48,765 nucleotides of DNA from positions 463,450-512,214 of the forward strand of contig WELB01000024.1 in NCBI GenBank assembly GCA_009602725.1. The letters are read 5' to 3'. This DNA is from Spirogloea muscicola. Taxonomy: Eukaryota > Streptophyta > Zygnematophyceae > Spirogloeales > Spirogloeaceae. Below, piece by piece: positions 10,601 through 23,882 of the stretch. Both the position numbers and the translations under genes were made by a program. Every line of letters starts with the position of its first letter. The first letter of the stretch is position 1. Under the pieces are notes generated by a model. That model was not told the DNA's origin. It saw nothing but the letters and a program-made list of their open reading frames with translations, and did no database searches.

Positions 10601-12699
10601 CTACTTAGATTAGCAATGTTCTTGTTTAGCAGGTTGATTTCCAGCGTTGTGCAGAATCTAAGATATACACATTCAAGTACAATCTCTACTCCCATCGTGT
10701 GACCCCCAAGGGACAGCAGACCACCATAAGCAGAGCGGCACTGGCCCTGAAAGTAGACAAGTTTGCCTCATGCAGAGGGCAGTGGCAGCAGATATGAAAG
10801 AAACAGTCTGTCGGGTACCTGATTCAGCTTTTGAAGGTAAGAAGCAGCCTGCAGCTGACAAGACTTCCTGTTGCCTGGATAGATATGAAGTGTTAGCTAT
10901 TGTATAGAGTTAGACGTTTGAGGGTTCAGACTATAGTTCTGACCACCTTTCACTTGCACTTTTTCACAAGAATTGCGCACATCTTTGCAACTGCTTGAAG
11001 TTGCTCAGTCTGCACAGTGCTTTGCATTGTTTGACGCCCTAATCGTCATTGGTCTTTCTCATTGCACAGAAAGCGCCTACACCAACATCCCTACCACTCC
11101 CTATGAGCTACCTGATGGCCAGTACGCTCTAAGCACGCCTGTTCGACTTTGACGTAGGATGATAATAGGGATCATTAGATCACCTTCTGGTCAAGTTCTT
11201 GCATGATTTGCATAACCTTTACCTAGGCCGTTCATAGTTAGTGCAGCAGGTGTGCCCCTGATTCAGACCAGTGTCTGTCTGTAGATATGGCACTATCTAC
11301 GACAATGTATATTGCTGCTTCTATGACACTCTGGGTTGATCTCCACATCTCCTGCTGCATGTCATACATCATATTTGGTCCATGTTGTAGGATGATTGAA
11401 GTCGGGAGTGATCGCTTCAGAGTGGCTGAAGCCTTGTTCAACCCCGCCATTGTGAAGGTGAGCACCTTTTCAATAATTACCTCGGACGTACTTAACCTCA
11501 CACAGATCATTCGTAACCTCTGTACTGCTGATACTGCAGACAAGAATCAATTCGTGAATAATACCTGCGTCATATGACTCTTGCAGACTGTACCAAAGAT
11601 GGAGGACTTTTCTATTGAGGGCTTGCAGGGTCTTCCGCAAATGGTATTCACCTGCGAACCTTCATGGGCTGGCAGACAGTACAACACATTGTTGCACCAT
11701 ATGAGCTGGTTCAATATCTTTTGAAGCTGCCTCACCACCCGCCTTCTTGGCTGCATATTCTTGACATTTGCGTGCGAGCGATACCAGGTCATCGAGAGCA
11801 TCAACAAGTGTGACGCGGATGTCAGGCGTGATCTTTTCAGCAGCGTCCTGGTACTCTCACTGAAGCAAGATCTTTTCTTAAGCCATGCATGCCCTCAAGC
11901 GCCCTATTTCAAATTCGACTTGACTGACTTTAGTGAATTGGTCGAGAATGCTTTCTCGACCAATTCATTAGTGCTTTGCTGTGCACCATCTTTCACACTT
12001 ACTCCTGCTGGCTCCACTTGATGAACTAGTTGTCAGGAGGCAGCACCGTCATGCAGCAGATGAAGGAGCGACTTGAGAAGGAGCTCCTAGACGTGAGCTC
12101 CGCTGTCCTTATGCTTCCCTTTCCTTGACAAGCGGTGCGTCTTTCTAATTGTGCCAGAATCGTTCTAAACTTCTCATATTGAATTCCGAGGAATGGTCTG
12201 TGACTGTCTTATGACTTTCTGCTTTTCTCTCATTGTGCACGCATGGCTTCAGGAAGCACCTCCAGCGGCACGGGTGAAGGTCCTCGCAAGCGGCAACAGC
12301 ATTGAGCGCCGCTTCAGGTACCTCTCATTTTTGCTAAGTGTGCTTGCATCAGCTAAAGTGTGCCAGATTATTCTTGTGGATGTATTTGAAAGCAGAGTGC
12401 TTAAACACCCATCTGAAATCTGTGACGTCTTCTGGTGGCAGCGTCTGGATTGGCGGCAGCATCCTGGCGTCCATGGGGTCGTTCCAGCAGATGTGGTTTT
12501 CTAAATCTGAGTAGGTTTCTCATGCTGGAACTTTGTAAATATGTGACATATGCATCTCACATGCACCAGCTGCTATGGTGTCACACCGCAGCTTGAGAGT
12601 GTAAACTGAGATAAGTCTGCCGTTCAGTTTCTGACCTTGCGTGGCTGAGCCAGGTACGAGGAGCACGGTGCCCATTACGTGCACCGGAAGTGCCCGTGA
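7685..12699 (+). CDS. ARP4: Actin-related protein 4 (BAF53 type), chromatin-remodelling subunit
   Basis: Twenty exons: 7685-7697, 7868-7959, 8368-8514, 8681-8754, 8875-8955, 9242-9302, 9578-9627, 9814-9868, 10047-10124, 10328-10381, 10526-10579, 10776-10836, 11070-11121, 11391-11457, 11587-11643, 11788-11850, 12030-12092, 12253-12317, 12442-12510, 12654-12699. They sum to 1302 bases, 433 residues; plant ARP4 is about 440. ARP4 is a nuclear actin-fold subunit of SWR1, INO80 and NuA4-type complexes. Landmarks: MYGGDEVSAIVLDLGSHAIK at the N-terminus, KLYAGASALGYRRD, INPQEHPMLLAEP, VPALFLAKNA, SGGSGTTIAAVHDGYV (phosphate-binding loop), IRPRYSFKRKEV, GSDRFRVAEALFNP, VIESINKCDADVRRDLF, SVWIGGSILASMGSFQQMWF and the terminal EEHGAHYVHRKCP. 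The first coding exon is only 13 bases. The insert between residues 36 and 65 is charged and variable, as in plant homologues. All introns are GT-AG. Expression should be constitutive; no regulatory site is evident. Confidence 0.95.
11931..11970. repeat. 18-bp inverted repeat inside an ARP4 intron
   Basis: GAATTGGTCGAGAA at 11935-11948 pairs perfectly with 11953-11966 across a 4-base loop (TGCT). The pairing extends outward to 17 of 18 positions. It lies in intron 16 (11851-12029), between the exons coding VIESINKCDADV and LSGGSTVMQQM. Confidence 0.8.
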
Positions 12700-13950
12700 C
12701 TCTTGCTGGTGTGCATTGTACGGGGTACTAGCTCTGCTCATTGCGGGAGGATAGAGTGAGCATGGTGCTTGCATGTCAGCACAGTGGAGACGCCCTTATG
12801 AGTGGCTGGTCGAAGTCACTGTTCCCGCTTGCTGTGTCTCTTGTTGCTTGTGACTTGCGCTCTTGGCTGCTCTCTTCCATCTGATCCTTCATGCTTATTC
12901 AAAAGCCTTCCTTTTCCTTGGGTCTGGCCCGGTGATCCATGGGATGGAGCCCGTGGTTGGCTATCATCCAGACAAGAGCCAAAACATGGCTTTGATGAGA
13001 GGCATGTGACGACACATGCCAATTACAGGCTCTACTTTCTTCACAGGCACCCTGTATCTGTGTGGGACCCCTCCTTTGCTTGCTTGTCCTTGTCCTGACA
13101 CTCAGACGGTCCTGGTCTCTGTGAGCATAACAAGCGTGCGCTCTGATTGCAACAGCAAGACTTAGAAGATGAGAGGCTAAGCGAAATGAATGGAGATTGA
13201 CCTACTCAAGGCTACTTTGAGCTGTTGGCCATCTCCCAGCTTGCAAAGCTGTTCATTGCAGACCTCACACCAGCGATCCTACAAGAAGCCGAAGTCTGTG
13301 AACCTACACAAAGCCAAGTCAGTCAGGGTGCCAATGTTCCACACAGCATCGGCCCCTGGCTGCATGCCGGCTGCGCTCTTTCTGCAACTCCTCTGCCCCC
13401 CCTGCTGGCAGCATTCCACACACTATGTGGTGTGACAAGGCAATCAATTTTACGATGAATCAGGTAAGGGGAAGTCACGAGTACAAGATACACGACCGGA
13501 AAGCAAAGAGGGTTATCTTCCACAGTGGCGGTGGCTGAGCAGGGCCGGGCCCAAAGCAGGGGCAAGTGTCTGCATGACAGGAGTGACTGTAGTAGGAGAT
13601 CAGAGCAAGTGGAGTGTCATACCCTGTCTTGGGCTGGCCAATCACAGCCGCCGCCCTCTACTGCAAGAGTCTTTCTTCGAGTGGAGTGCCTGTCGGCTCT
13701 CAAGGAAGAGCTCAGAGTCGGAGTGCATGGTGAAGTTGGGGTGCTGTGAGGCCGCCGCCGCCGCCGCCTGAGCTGCGCCCGGCGGCCGCCAATAGCCATA
13801 CCGCGCCCGTCCCTGACGTGAGGCGCCGGTCGGATGCGACGCAAGCGGGCGACGGCGGCGTCAGCGGCGGCCCCATGGGCGCCATAGCGGGAGCGCCGCC
13901 ACAGCCGCCGGCCCTGCCTCACTCGTCGCAGCCCGCAAGTGGTCGTTTAC
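12700..13950. other. Intergenic region between ARP4 and the TPP carrier
   Basis: No gene is recognised. Two overlapping open frames at about 13190-13458 lack any known motif. From about 13740 the sequence becomes GCC-rich and is probably the 5' leader and promoter of the carrier gene. Confidence 0.4.
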
Positions 13951-16223
13951 ATGAGAAAGGCGCCGGATGCCGACGGCGGCGACGGTGGGGGGGCCTCGCC
14001 GAGCACCCACAGGCCGCGCATCCCGCGGCCTCTGGTGGACGCCATCGCCGGCGCGGCAGCGGGGGCCGCCGCGCGCGTCGTCGTCTCGCCCCTCGACGTC
14101 ATCAAGATCCGCTTCCAGGTCCGTCGCCAGCGCCATGCCTGCAGGCGAGACGTCGGCTCTGCGCCACGCTTGGTGTACCGCTTGGTGTACAGCTTGGAGT
14201 CGAGGCGATGCGCTGGCTCGAGCCCGCATTTCTAATCTCGAGTCGCTGGGCTGCCCCTTTGCTGGGCATCTTGCAGTCGAGCCCCACGGCACGCCTCCAC
14301 CTTCCCTTGTGGGACTTAAGGTCCTGTCAGTGATTGTGAGTGGCTCACGTTCAGCGTGTGCACCTCCTTTGGGTCTCCCCCACCAGGTCCAGCTTGAGCC
14401 TACAGGCCAGCAGCTGATGCGTCAGGACCGCAGCGCGGTCGCAGCCGTCGCCTCCAAGTACACAAGCGTGCTGCAGGCGGCCCGGGAGATATATCGCGAG
14501 GAAGGCATCAGAGTCAGCACCAAGCCCACACTTGCATTCTCATATCCTATTTCCCCTTAAAGCCAAAAGCTACTGTCAGGCTGGTGTCCTGGTCAGGTGA
14601 CTGTCTTATCCAGAAGACCAGCGGATGGCCTGCTGCAAGCCCAGATTGTGCTACACAAAGAGAACAGAGCAGCACTCCAAGAACACAGCGCTTGGAGTTT
14701 CCAATGCTGGTGCTCACTCACAGCGTATTCGCCTGCCGCTGCATCGCAGGGCTTCTGGAGGGGGACCGTCCCCGCGCTGCTCCTGGTGATGCCCTACACT
14801 GCAGTGCAGTTTGTGGTCCTCTACAAGTTCCGGTTCTGGGTGCTCGGCCCAGCTGCGGAAGGTGCATACTTGCACCCCGGGGACAACCATGCCAAAGTGT
14901 TGAGTGTGGCGTGGTGGCTGCCTGCCACTGCCTGCAGCTCCTGGATAAGCTGTGGCATAGTCGGAACCTGGTCTGAGTAGCTTCAAGAGGGGCGCGGCGC
15001 TTTTGCGGGGTCACTGGTAGCAGACGACGAGCGGAAGCTCAATCCGACCCTGTCGTTTGTGGGAGGAGCACTGGCGGGCGCTGCGGCAACTGTTTGCTCC
15101 TATCCCTTCGACCTCCTCCGCACCATCCTGGCGTCGCAGGGTGAGCCCAAGGTTCGTGCCGGGCTGACAGGCAAAGCGGTGCAGAACCACGCAGCTTCAC
15201 TATCAAATATGACTGAGGTCATAGTCCATGTGGTTTTCAATGTGTTTGAGCCAATTTCTCAAATCCTGACCCCAACCTCAGCTGCTTGCATAGGTAATGG
15301 GTGGCCACAGTTGAGGCATTGACAACTAGACACTGCTGATTGCATTGCAGGTCTATTTGTCCATGAGTTCTGCTTTGCTAGCCATCCTGCGGACCAGGGG
15401 AGTTCAGGGCCTGTATGCTGGCCTCACTCCCACACTCGTGGAGATTGTGCCGTATGCCGGCCTCCAGTTCGGCCTCTACGATATATTTAAGGCCTGGGCA
15501 GCGGTATGGCCAGCACCAATCTGCGCTCCTTTGCACCGTGCTGACGGGCTCCACTCAGCCTCAGGATGCTTGAGGCAGCGGAGTTGAGACATCCCTTATT
15601 CTCAGCGTGGCTGCCGGTGGCCCGGGTGTGCCGCTGTCATCTGCAGCATTGGAGGCGGCAGGCCTACACCACATCACGGGCGCGAGATGACCCAGGTGCC
15701 GAGTTGACAACCATGGACCGATTCTTATCGGGGCTGGCTGCCGGTACTATTGCCAAGACAGTGTGCCATCCCTTAGACCTCGTGAAGAAACGCTTCCAGG
15801 TCCCAGCACAACCAAACCCCTCCATATCTGCAACCTTTGCCCAGCATTGCAGTGGGTAACCCCCCCGACATGTTTGCAGCAGCTCAAGCATTGACAGGTT
15901 ATCTGTAGTTGTTCAAGGCGTCCAACCATCAGTGTACAGTGTGCTTCATGCAGTATTTGATTGTTAGAATCTCTTGGTGCTCTGCATCACATACTCAGGT
16001 GGAGGGCCTGGTGAGGGATCCGCGTTATGGTGCACCAATCCAGGTGAAGGCTTACCGGAACATGGGTGACGCTGTGCGCAAGATCGTGCAACTCGAAGGC
16101 TGGCGGGGACTTTACAAGGGCACGCTGCCATCAGTAATCAAGGCCGCACCCTCAGCTGCCATTACGCTTGTTGTGTACGAGAGAGCTGTGCGATGGCTGC
16201 GGCAATTTACCACGCCAGCCTGA
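13951..16223 (+). CDS. Mitochondrial thiamine-pyrophosphate carrier (SLC25 family)
   Basis: Seven exons: 13951-14118, 14387-14512, 14750-14861, 15024-15151, 15351-15503, 15647-15799, 15999-16223. They give 354 residues. The product should exchange thiamine pyrophosphate across the mitochondrial inner membrane. Three mitochondrial-carrier repeats are visible, with signatures [11 protein letters not shown] (from residue 46), [12 protein letters not shown] (from 162) and [11 protein letters not shown] (from 270). Each is followed by a glycine-rich second half: [62 protein letters not shown] after the first signature and ASQGEPK after the second are typical of plant TPP carriers. I chose the ATG at 13951; the frame is open 12 bases further up but without ATG. 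All splice sites are GT-AG. Substrate assignment rests on overall similarity to the plant TPC group and is inferred. Confidence 0.9.
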
Positions 16224-17087
16224 AACTTTTGCCACTGGTCTGTCCTTGAATGTCCTTGGATTGGCTAAATCAACCAAGCCATTGAGCTTAGGAAGTTGGT
16301 AGGTATTCTGAAGAGTCGCTCAATGATGCTCTGAAGATGAATTAGCGAACTCAGAAGGAGGGGAAGCATGAGTATGTGGTTGAGCATAAGCCAAGGAGGA
16401 CATGCAGGGAGGGCAACCGCATGTAAGGGGCTTCAAGTAATCTGCGAGGGCGAGTAGATGTATTCGATACTTCACAGCAGCAAGCCTGTGGAGTTAGGAG
16501 GAAGCAGCAATTGCAGCGAGCGGGTTTGAGGCAAGTATGAATGCAATGGTTTCAGTGACAAGGCATATAGAGGAGCAAAAGCATATTATAAAGATACGAC
16601 TTCCCAACACAAGCTCGGGCTCGGGCAGGATTGAAGGGATGATGAAAAGCTCATATATATGGTGAAAGGGCTCAGGCCCATGTTTGCACATTTGAGACCA
16701 CAGGGAGCTCAAATCTTCACTCAGAAAGTTGTGGGGCTCAGGCCTCACAGGTGCCCGGAGGCACGTACTTTGCCAGGGTGCGGACCCAGCAAGTTGCTTA
16801 TTGTTAGCAGTGTGTGCCAAAATAAAGAATCTGAGTGTCTGGGGGATTGACTGGATAGCGATCGCGCGGCGGTTGGCGCCAAGTGCTTAATCGCGTGCTG
16901 GTGGGTGGAAGAAGGAGTCTGGGCAGGCAGCGAGGCCTGTGCTTATGGTGATCGTGGCTGGCGGCGGAAGCGGGAGCCACAGAAGCAGGAGGGCACGCAT
17001 GGGGTTGTGAGGGTCACAACTCAAGCGGCTTTTTATTGAGCATGCACTGCTGGGTGGAGGGAGGTGGCAGTGGTGGAGTGCAGGCAC
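16224..17087. other. Convergent intergenic region
   Basis: This is the 3' flank of both the TPP carrier (+) and the root-cap-domain gene (-). A TGTAA motif lies at about 16424. No open frame carries recognisable motifs. Confidence 0.4.
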
Positions 17088-19133
<2,046 letters not shown>

Positions 19134-19350
19134 CGCGGCAGCCGGGCTTGCTAAGCGGCGGCGAAGAGGGAGGCGGTGGAGGGCAGGCCTTGGTCCAGAG
19201 GTGGTGCGTGCTCGTGAAAGGCTGCTACGGGCAGGAGAGATAGGAGGCGGTACAGAGGAGCTGTGTGAGGAAGCGTGGAGCAGCGCAACTTCTTATACCC
19301 CTGCCACGGCTTTCCCTCCCCCCTCCCCGTCCCCCCCCCCCCTTCTCTCT

Positions 19351-19411
<61 letters not shown>

Positions 19412-20200
19412 NNNNNNNNNNNNNNNNNNNNNNNNNNNNNNNNNNNNNNNNNNNNNNNNNNNNNNNNNNNNNNNNNNNNNNNNNNNNNNNNNNNNNNNNN
19501 NNNNNNNNNNNNNNNNNNNNNNNNNNNNNNNNNNNNNNNNNNNNNNNNNNNNNNNNNNNNNNNNNNNNNNNNNNNNNNNNNNNNNNNCCCCACCCCCCGT
19601 CCCGGCGGGCTCCCCGGCGCCGCCCCGCCGCTGCCCCCCCGGCTCGCCGCCGCCACCGCCGCGCCTGTGGCGCCGACGGTGCGGGAAGAGGAAGCAGCGC
19701 GCCTGCTGCCATCAAAACAAACGGCTGTGAACGCCAGCCGGGTGCATGCCGGGACCCGAGGAGGGAGGGAGGAGGGAGGCGAGCGGGGGTGGGGTGCCAG
19801 CATGGCGACAAACGTGGGGTGGTGGCAGGGCGGCCCGCCCGCGCCCTGCCCTGTGGAGCTGGCCCCCGGCCCAGGGGGCCCACTGTTGGGCGCGACCCTC
19901 CGCACCGCTCCCATTGGCCGCCGGGCATCCGGGCGTTGACCTCGCGCGCCACCTGTGGATCCGAAAGCGACAGCATGCGCACATCGCGACCCGGCCCGGC
20001 GGCGACGCCTGCTGTCGCGGCCCGGCCCGGCACCGGGGGGCAGGCCACAAGCCGCCACGCGCATTGCGGCGCCCAGGGCGTCGGCGCGGGAGGGGGAGGT
20101 GCCGCCCAGCGTCTGGCGCCTCTCCCGCTTCCGCCACCACCACATGATAAGTTTATCTTTCTCAAAAAGGGGAGAGTGCCGCGGTAGGCACTCTCCCCTT
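19134..20200. other. Promoter-side region with poly-T run and assembly gap
   Basis: A pyrimidine-rich stretch (19315-19353) leads into 58 consecutive T (19354-19411) and then 176 N (19412-19587). The far side (19588-20130) is very GC-rich, with no recognisable coding motif. The open frames that bridge the gap are not real. A 14-bp perfect hairpin spans 20167-20200 (AAGGGGAGAGTGCC, 6-base loop). Confidence 0.7.
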
Positions 20201-20620
20201 CTTTCGTTACTATCAGCACGCCGCGTCCCAGAAAAAGGCCAGCCCAATGTGGAACTTGTTCAATTCTCAGGGCTGGCTTTTCACAGCCCTCGCCCCCTTC
20301 TGATAGAGGGGCACAATCCAGACTGGTTACGGCAGTGGAAGACGATCGCCGCAGAAGGTTGAGGAGGCTGCCAGAGATTCAGAACAATCCAAGGAGCTTG
20401 GCAAGACTGACTTCTCTGGCCACACCTGGTGCCACTGACTGAATCACCTCTCCCCCCGTCGCCAACGCCTTCAGCATCAGCTCCGAGGCCTTTCGGTTTC
20501 TGTATCTTAGCGCTTCCCCTGGCCCCCTTCTCGTACTCTGTTCATTCTTTTTCGGGCTGGTTGTTCCAGCCCCTATTCTCAATGGGCGAGCACTTTCTTC
20601 TTTCGGACATCGCTTCAACT
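20201..20620 (+). repeat. Two hairpin modules (LINE 3'UTR fragments)
   Basis: Modules lie at about 20250-20320 (GGGCTGGCTTTTCACAGCCC) and 20505-20600 (GGGCTGGTTGTTCCAGCCCC, then AATGGGCGAGCACTTTCTTC). The second begins CGCTTCCCCTGGCCCCCTTC, the same lead as at 46553 and, inverted, at 46780. They are 3' tails of retroelement copies; the second directly precedes the next LINE fragment. Confidence 0.7.
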
Positions 20621-20639
20621 CTTCCTCGGCCTCCCACCT

Positions 20640-21440
20640 AATTGCCTGATTGGGGTGCGCCAGTGCGAGTACGGCTTCCGTGCAGAGGGTGCTGTGCTCG
20701 CCACTCACATGCTGAGATGCCCCACTGGACCAGAAGTGGTGGGCATTCACAACCTCCTTCGCGATGCCCTGGCGGGCTTGATGCGCGACGCCGGCTACCG
20801 TGCGGTCGTGGAAGTCAACAATATTATGCCTATCACCACGGACGCCCAGGGACGTCATCATCGCCCGCACACTTGACATTGTGGGCGTGCAACCTGGTGG
20901 AGGACCACGGGCCCTGGTCGACGTTGTTGTTACGGAGGCATATAAAGGCCCAGCATCGACACACATCGCTGGGCACGCAGTGGGCGGCGCAGAAAAAAAA
21001 ACTTGCGGCATTACTCCGATTACCCCAGATGCGATCAGCTCCTGCCAGCGGCAATCGACATTTTTGGCTGTCTGGGTCCTCGTTTTCACACTCTCCTGCA
21101 AAACACCGCCAATCTAGGCTACACTCGACGTGCAGATGTGTTTCCGGCTGACATGGGCTTGCCAGCTGCCTATCTGTTGCTCTTGCGACGACGAGATTCG
21201 GCCTGTTTGCAGCGTGCTCAGGCTAGTGCCTTGCACCAGAAAGCTGGGCAAGCTCTAGTTGGTGGCAGACGGGCTCCGTTTCTGGTATTCATGCATCGAG
21301 TAGTGACTTATTTTTTGACCCGTGCTTATTGAGCGGGTCAATCTGCTGTAGGTTATGTAGATCTTTAGATGTGCTTGCCTTTGTACTTGGCCATTTGGCC
21401 TACATTTCTTTCTAATACACGGCATTCCCTTCGGAAGAGC
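20640..21440 (+). mobile_element. LINE C-terminal region with zinc-knuckle and nuclease-like block
   Basis: Read across two frames this is one of the longest copies. RQCEYGFRAEG ... THMLRCPTGPE is a C-x-x-G / H-x(3)-C knuckle. It is followed by HNLLRDALAGLMRDAGYRAV and VEVNNIMPITTDAQGR. After a frameshift near 20870 come LDIVGVQPGGGPRALVDVVV and GHAVGGAEKK. The end is LVFMHRVVTYFLTRAY-stop near 21330, and a 3'UTR of the TGTGCTTGCC type follows at 21366-21430. The order matches the 47840-48520 copy. The reverse transcriptase part is missing, so this is a 5'-truncated, inactive copy. Confidence 0.75.
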
Positions 21441-22960
21441 TTGAGTTCTGATGAAGAGTGGACAAGGGCCGAGGAGGCCTGTATAGTATGCGTACGTTCG
21501 CCCCATTCGAGGCCTGCCCCTCCGCCACACTCCCCCGGAGGGCAACGTAGCGGAGAGGGGCCAGCCCGCAAGACATACATCGGTGGCTTCTCTCGACTGC
21601 AGCGTCCGCAGAGAGGTTGATATACAGGCCTGCTAAAAGGGAAGAATGAGATAAAGGAAAAGGAAGACGGTCTTCTAGGCGCTTCGTCCTGTATTTCAGA
21701 AGGAACGCCCGTAACATATACCTCTTATCGTGCAACCAGCTAATTGATCCTCCTTGATGCACCGGCTGCAATTTTTGTCCATGGAGCATCTCGTGTTACA
21801 GAGACAGTGTCACACACGACTCATTGCCCTTGCTTCAAGATTTACATGGAATGTGTAAGTCATACCATTCTGACTTTATTTCGCTCATCAAGACTGGACG
21901 ATAGTGCGTCAAGTTCCTTGCTAAGAGTATTTCGTTGGTCGTTGAAGCAAAGGTACCGCTGCTCGTCTTAGAATTTTTGATTTTCTATTACCAAATCAAA
22001 TTTATTTGGACTATTTTACAGTTGTGATACTGACGAGTGCCTGCATCAGTACATCCATGCAGCCTGAGCTTGAAGGGCAGAGCCACTAACATCCTTGCAA
22101 GGTATCAGAAACAATGCCATTGTAAAGTGGCCAGACGGATGCTGGAGTCATCTAGCTAGCTCGCAGAAGTGGCTGACCCAGAAGTGGCACACCCAGAGTC
22201 GTCACACGAGATGGCTGGCATGGTAGGGAAGCTAGCGTGGGAGCTTGGCCACACGACGGTAACGGAATGCTCCCTGTGGAGGCTTCCGCTGGTCGGTCAT
22301 CATAGGTGCTCACAGGAGTCAACTAGGAGTTGGCCCAGCCCGGGGAAGTGTGCTTTGCCTGTCGAAGAGCAAGCAAGCAAAAGGCCGAAGGCATTCAGTC
22401 CCTGGTATTATGGCGCCAATTGCGTATAAGACTTGGGCTGGCCTTTCACTGCCACCACCTCTTTGTAGAGAGGGGAGGTTCTCTAATAAGAAAAACTATT
22501 GTATGGTGCCGCACACCTCTGCGGTCGTACCATGTCCTTCTTGTGTATCGAGCTTGGCTTGTCGATGCACGATGGCTTGACAGCATGGGGGCATCCGACG
22601 ACCCTTTTGTCCTTGTAGTAAGTGGTTGTCATCGTTACAGTTTTGAATTTCTTACTTTCAAGAAATTCTAAAGAAGAGCACTCCATGTTCACGTCATTGC
22701 TACTTCACCATGATCTGCCAGCAACCTCTATTGAAATGCAAATCCATATTGTCGACAGGTCAGGACGATGACGACCTTGGCAATTGCACCTTCTTAGCTG
22801 GATTCAGAAGTCCTCACTCATCAAGTATGCAAGCGCTTCTTTCTGCCTTGTTGGAGCAGCTCCTGTCACGATGATGATTTCGCCATGTAGGACAAGGCAC
22901 AATGTGCACTCTGTTGATGCACGAAGGCTGACGACCTGTGACTTAAGCACAACAAGAGGG
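21441..22960. other. AT-richer gene-less stretch
   Basis: No coding motif is recognised on either strand. A 9-bp inverted repeat (GAATTTCTT ... AAGAAATTC) lies at about 22645-22670. Open frames near 22169-22671 show no family likeness. Confidence 0.35.
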
Positions 22961-23290
22961 CTAGCGGGCCACTGATTTTCGGCTGCTGCTTCTGGGCTCC
23001 GCTATTGTGACACTTTCCGGGCTTCTTCAGACCTTGTTCAGTCTTTTTGGGCTGGCCTCTCACGGCCAAATCCTTAACGGAAGAGCTGTTGCTTCTTTGG
23101 CTGCAAGCTATTCTGTCTTGCGGCTGCTAGAACTCATTGAGCACCTTCCTTAGTAGCCACTGCAGTAGCTGTGCATGTGTGCATTTTCCGGCTGACCCGG
23201 ACCTTGTCCGTGCCTTCGAGGCTGGCCTTTAACAGCCACGCCCCCTTTGGAAAACTGTCTTGCTGGAGCTTGCCCAAAGCCGATTAAGTG
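22961..23290 (+). repeat. Two tandem hairpin modules
   Basis: Modules at about 23015-23100 (CAGACCTTGTTCAG, GGGCTGGCCTCTCACGGCCA) and 23195-23260 (CGGACCTTGTCCGT, GAGGCTGGCCTTTAACAGCC) are spaced about 180 bases apart in the same direction. They are diverged 3'UTR tails of the LINE family. Confidence 0.6.
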
Positions 23291-23882
23291 CAGATCGATG
23301 TACATCAGGCGACCTTACTTAAACCCTAAACCCTCATACAGCTCTTGAAGGCTCTTCTGGGCTGGCAGTTGTCCTCTTTGCTCATGCAGGCTTCGCAATC
23401 TGGCCGGTGTGGCCCTGAACACGACGGCCGATGGCGATGACGATGGCCGCTTGGATGCTTGATAACACTTCATCAACAGGCGGCTCTTCCACGTGACGGT
23501 CCCATTGGAAGGCCACGGTCTTAGGGGCGCGTGGAAAAGGCGTGCCCCACGCATGGAGGCCCCGCGGTTGACGCTGATGCTGACACTCTGAGCGCGGAGC
23601 TGACGCGGCGCCATCTCAGCTGGCCACTTGGCGAGGACTTCCGGCTGCGGCGGTACGGCTGCGTGGCTGCCAGTCTCAACATCTTCGCTAACTTGGCGCC
23701 ACTGGCGCCAAATCTGCGGCGAACGGGTCCGCCGTTGGTCGAGCGCCTGTCCAAAATAGGTCAGCGCTGCCAAATGTGGAGGCGCTGTCAAATTAGGGGT
23801 GCAGCCAGGAGCGTGGAGATATTTTCTCGCACTTTTTCAAGTTCAACTGTCGCATAGCGCAATTGCCGCCGCAGTCGCCGCC
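23291..23882. other. 5' flank of the J-domain/ferredoxin gene
   Basis: Two CCCTAAA-type telomere units (AAACCCTAAACCCT) lie at 23321-23334. The region 23500-23860 is open in several frames on both strands but none starts with a convincing ATG or shows a known motif. I read it as promoter and 5' leader. Confidence 0.4.

Noticed and set aside
13190-13458. Short frames (77-81 residues) after ARP4
   Set aside because: No motif, weak codon structure, and ARP4 is already complete.
23315-23857. Overlapping open frames on both strands (158 and 108 residues)
   Set aside because: Neither begins with ATG; no family motif; the position fits the promoter of the J-domain/ferredoxin gene.
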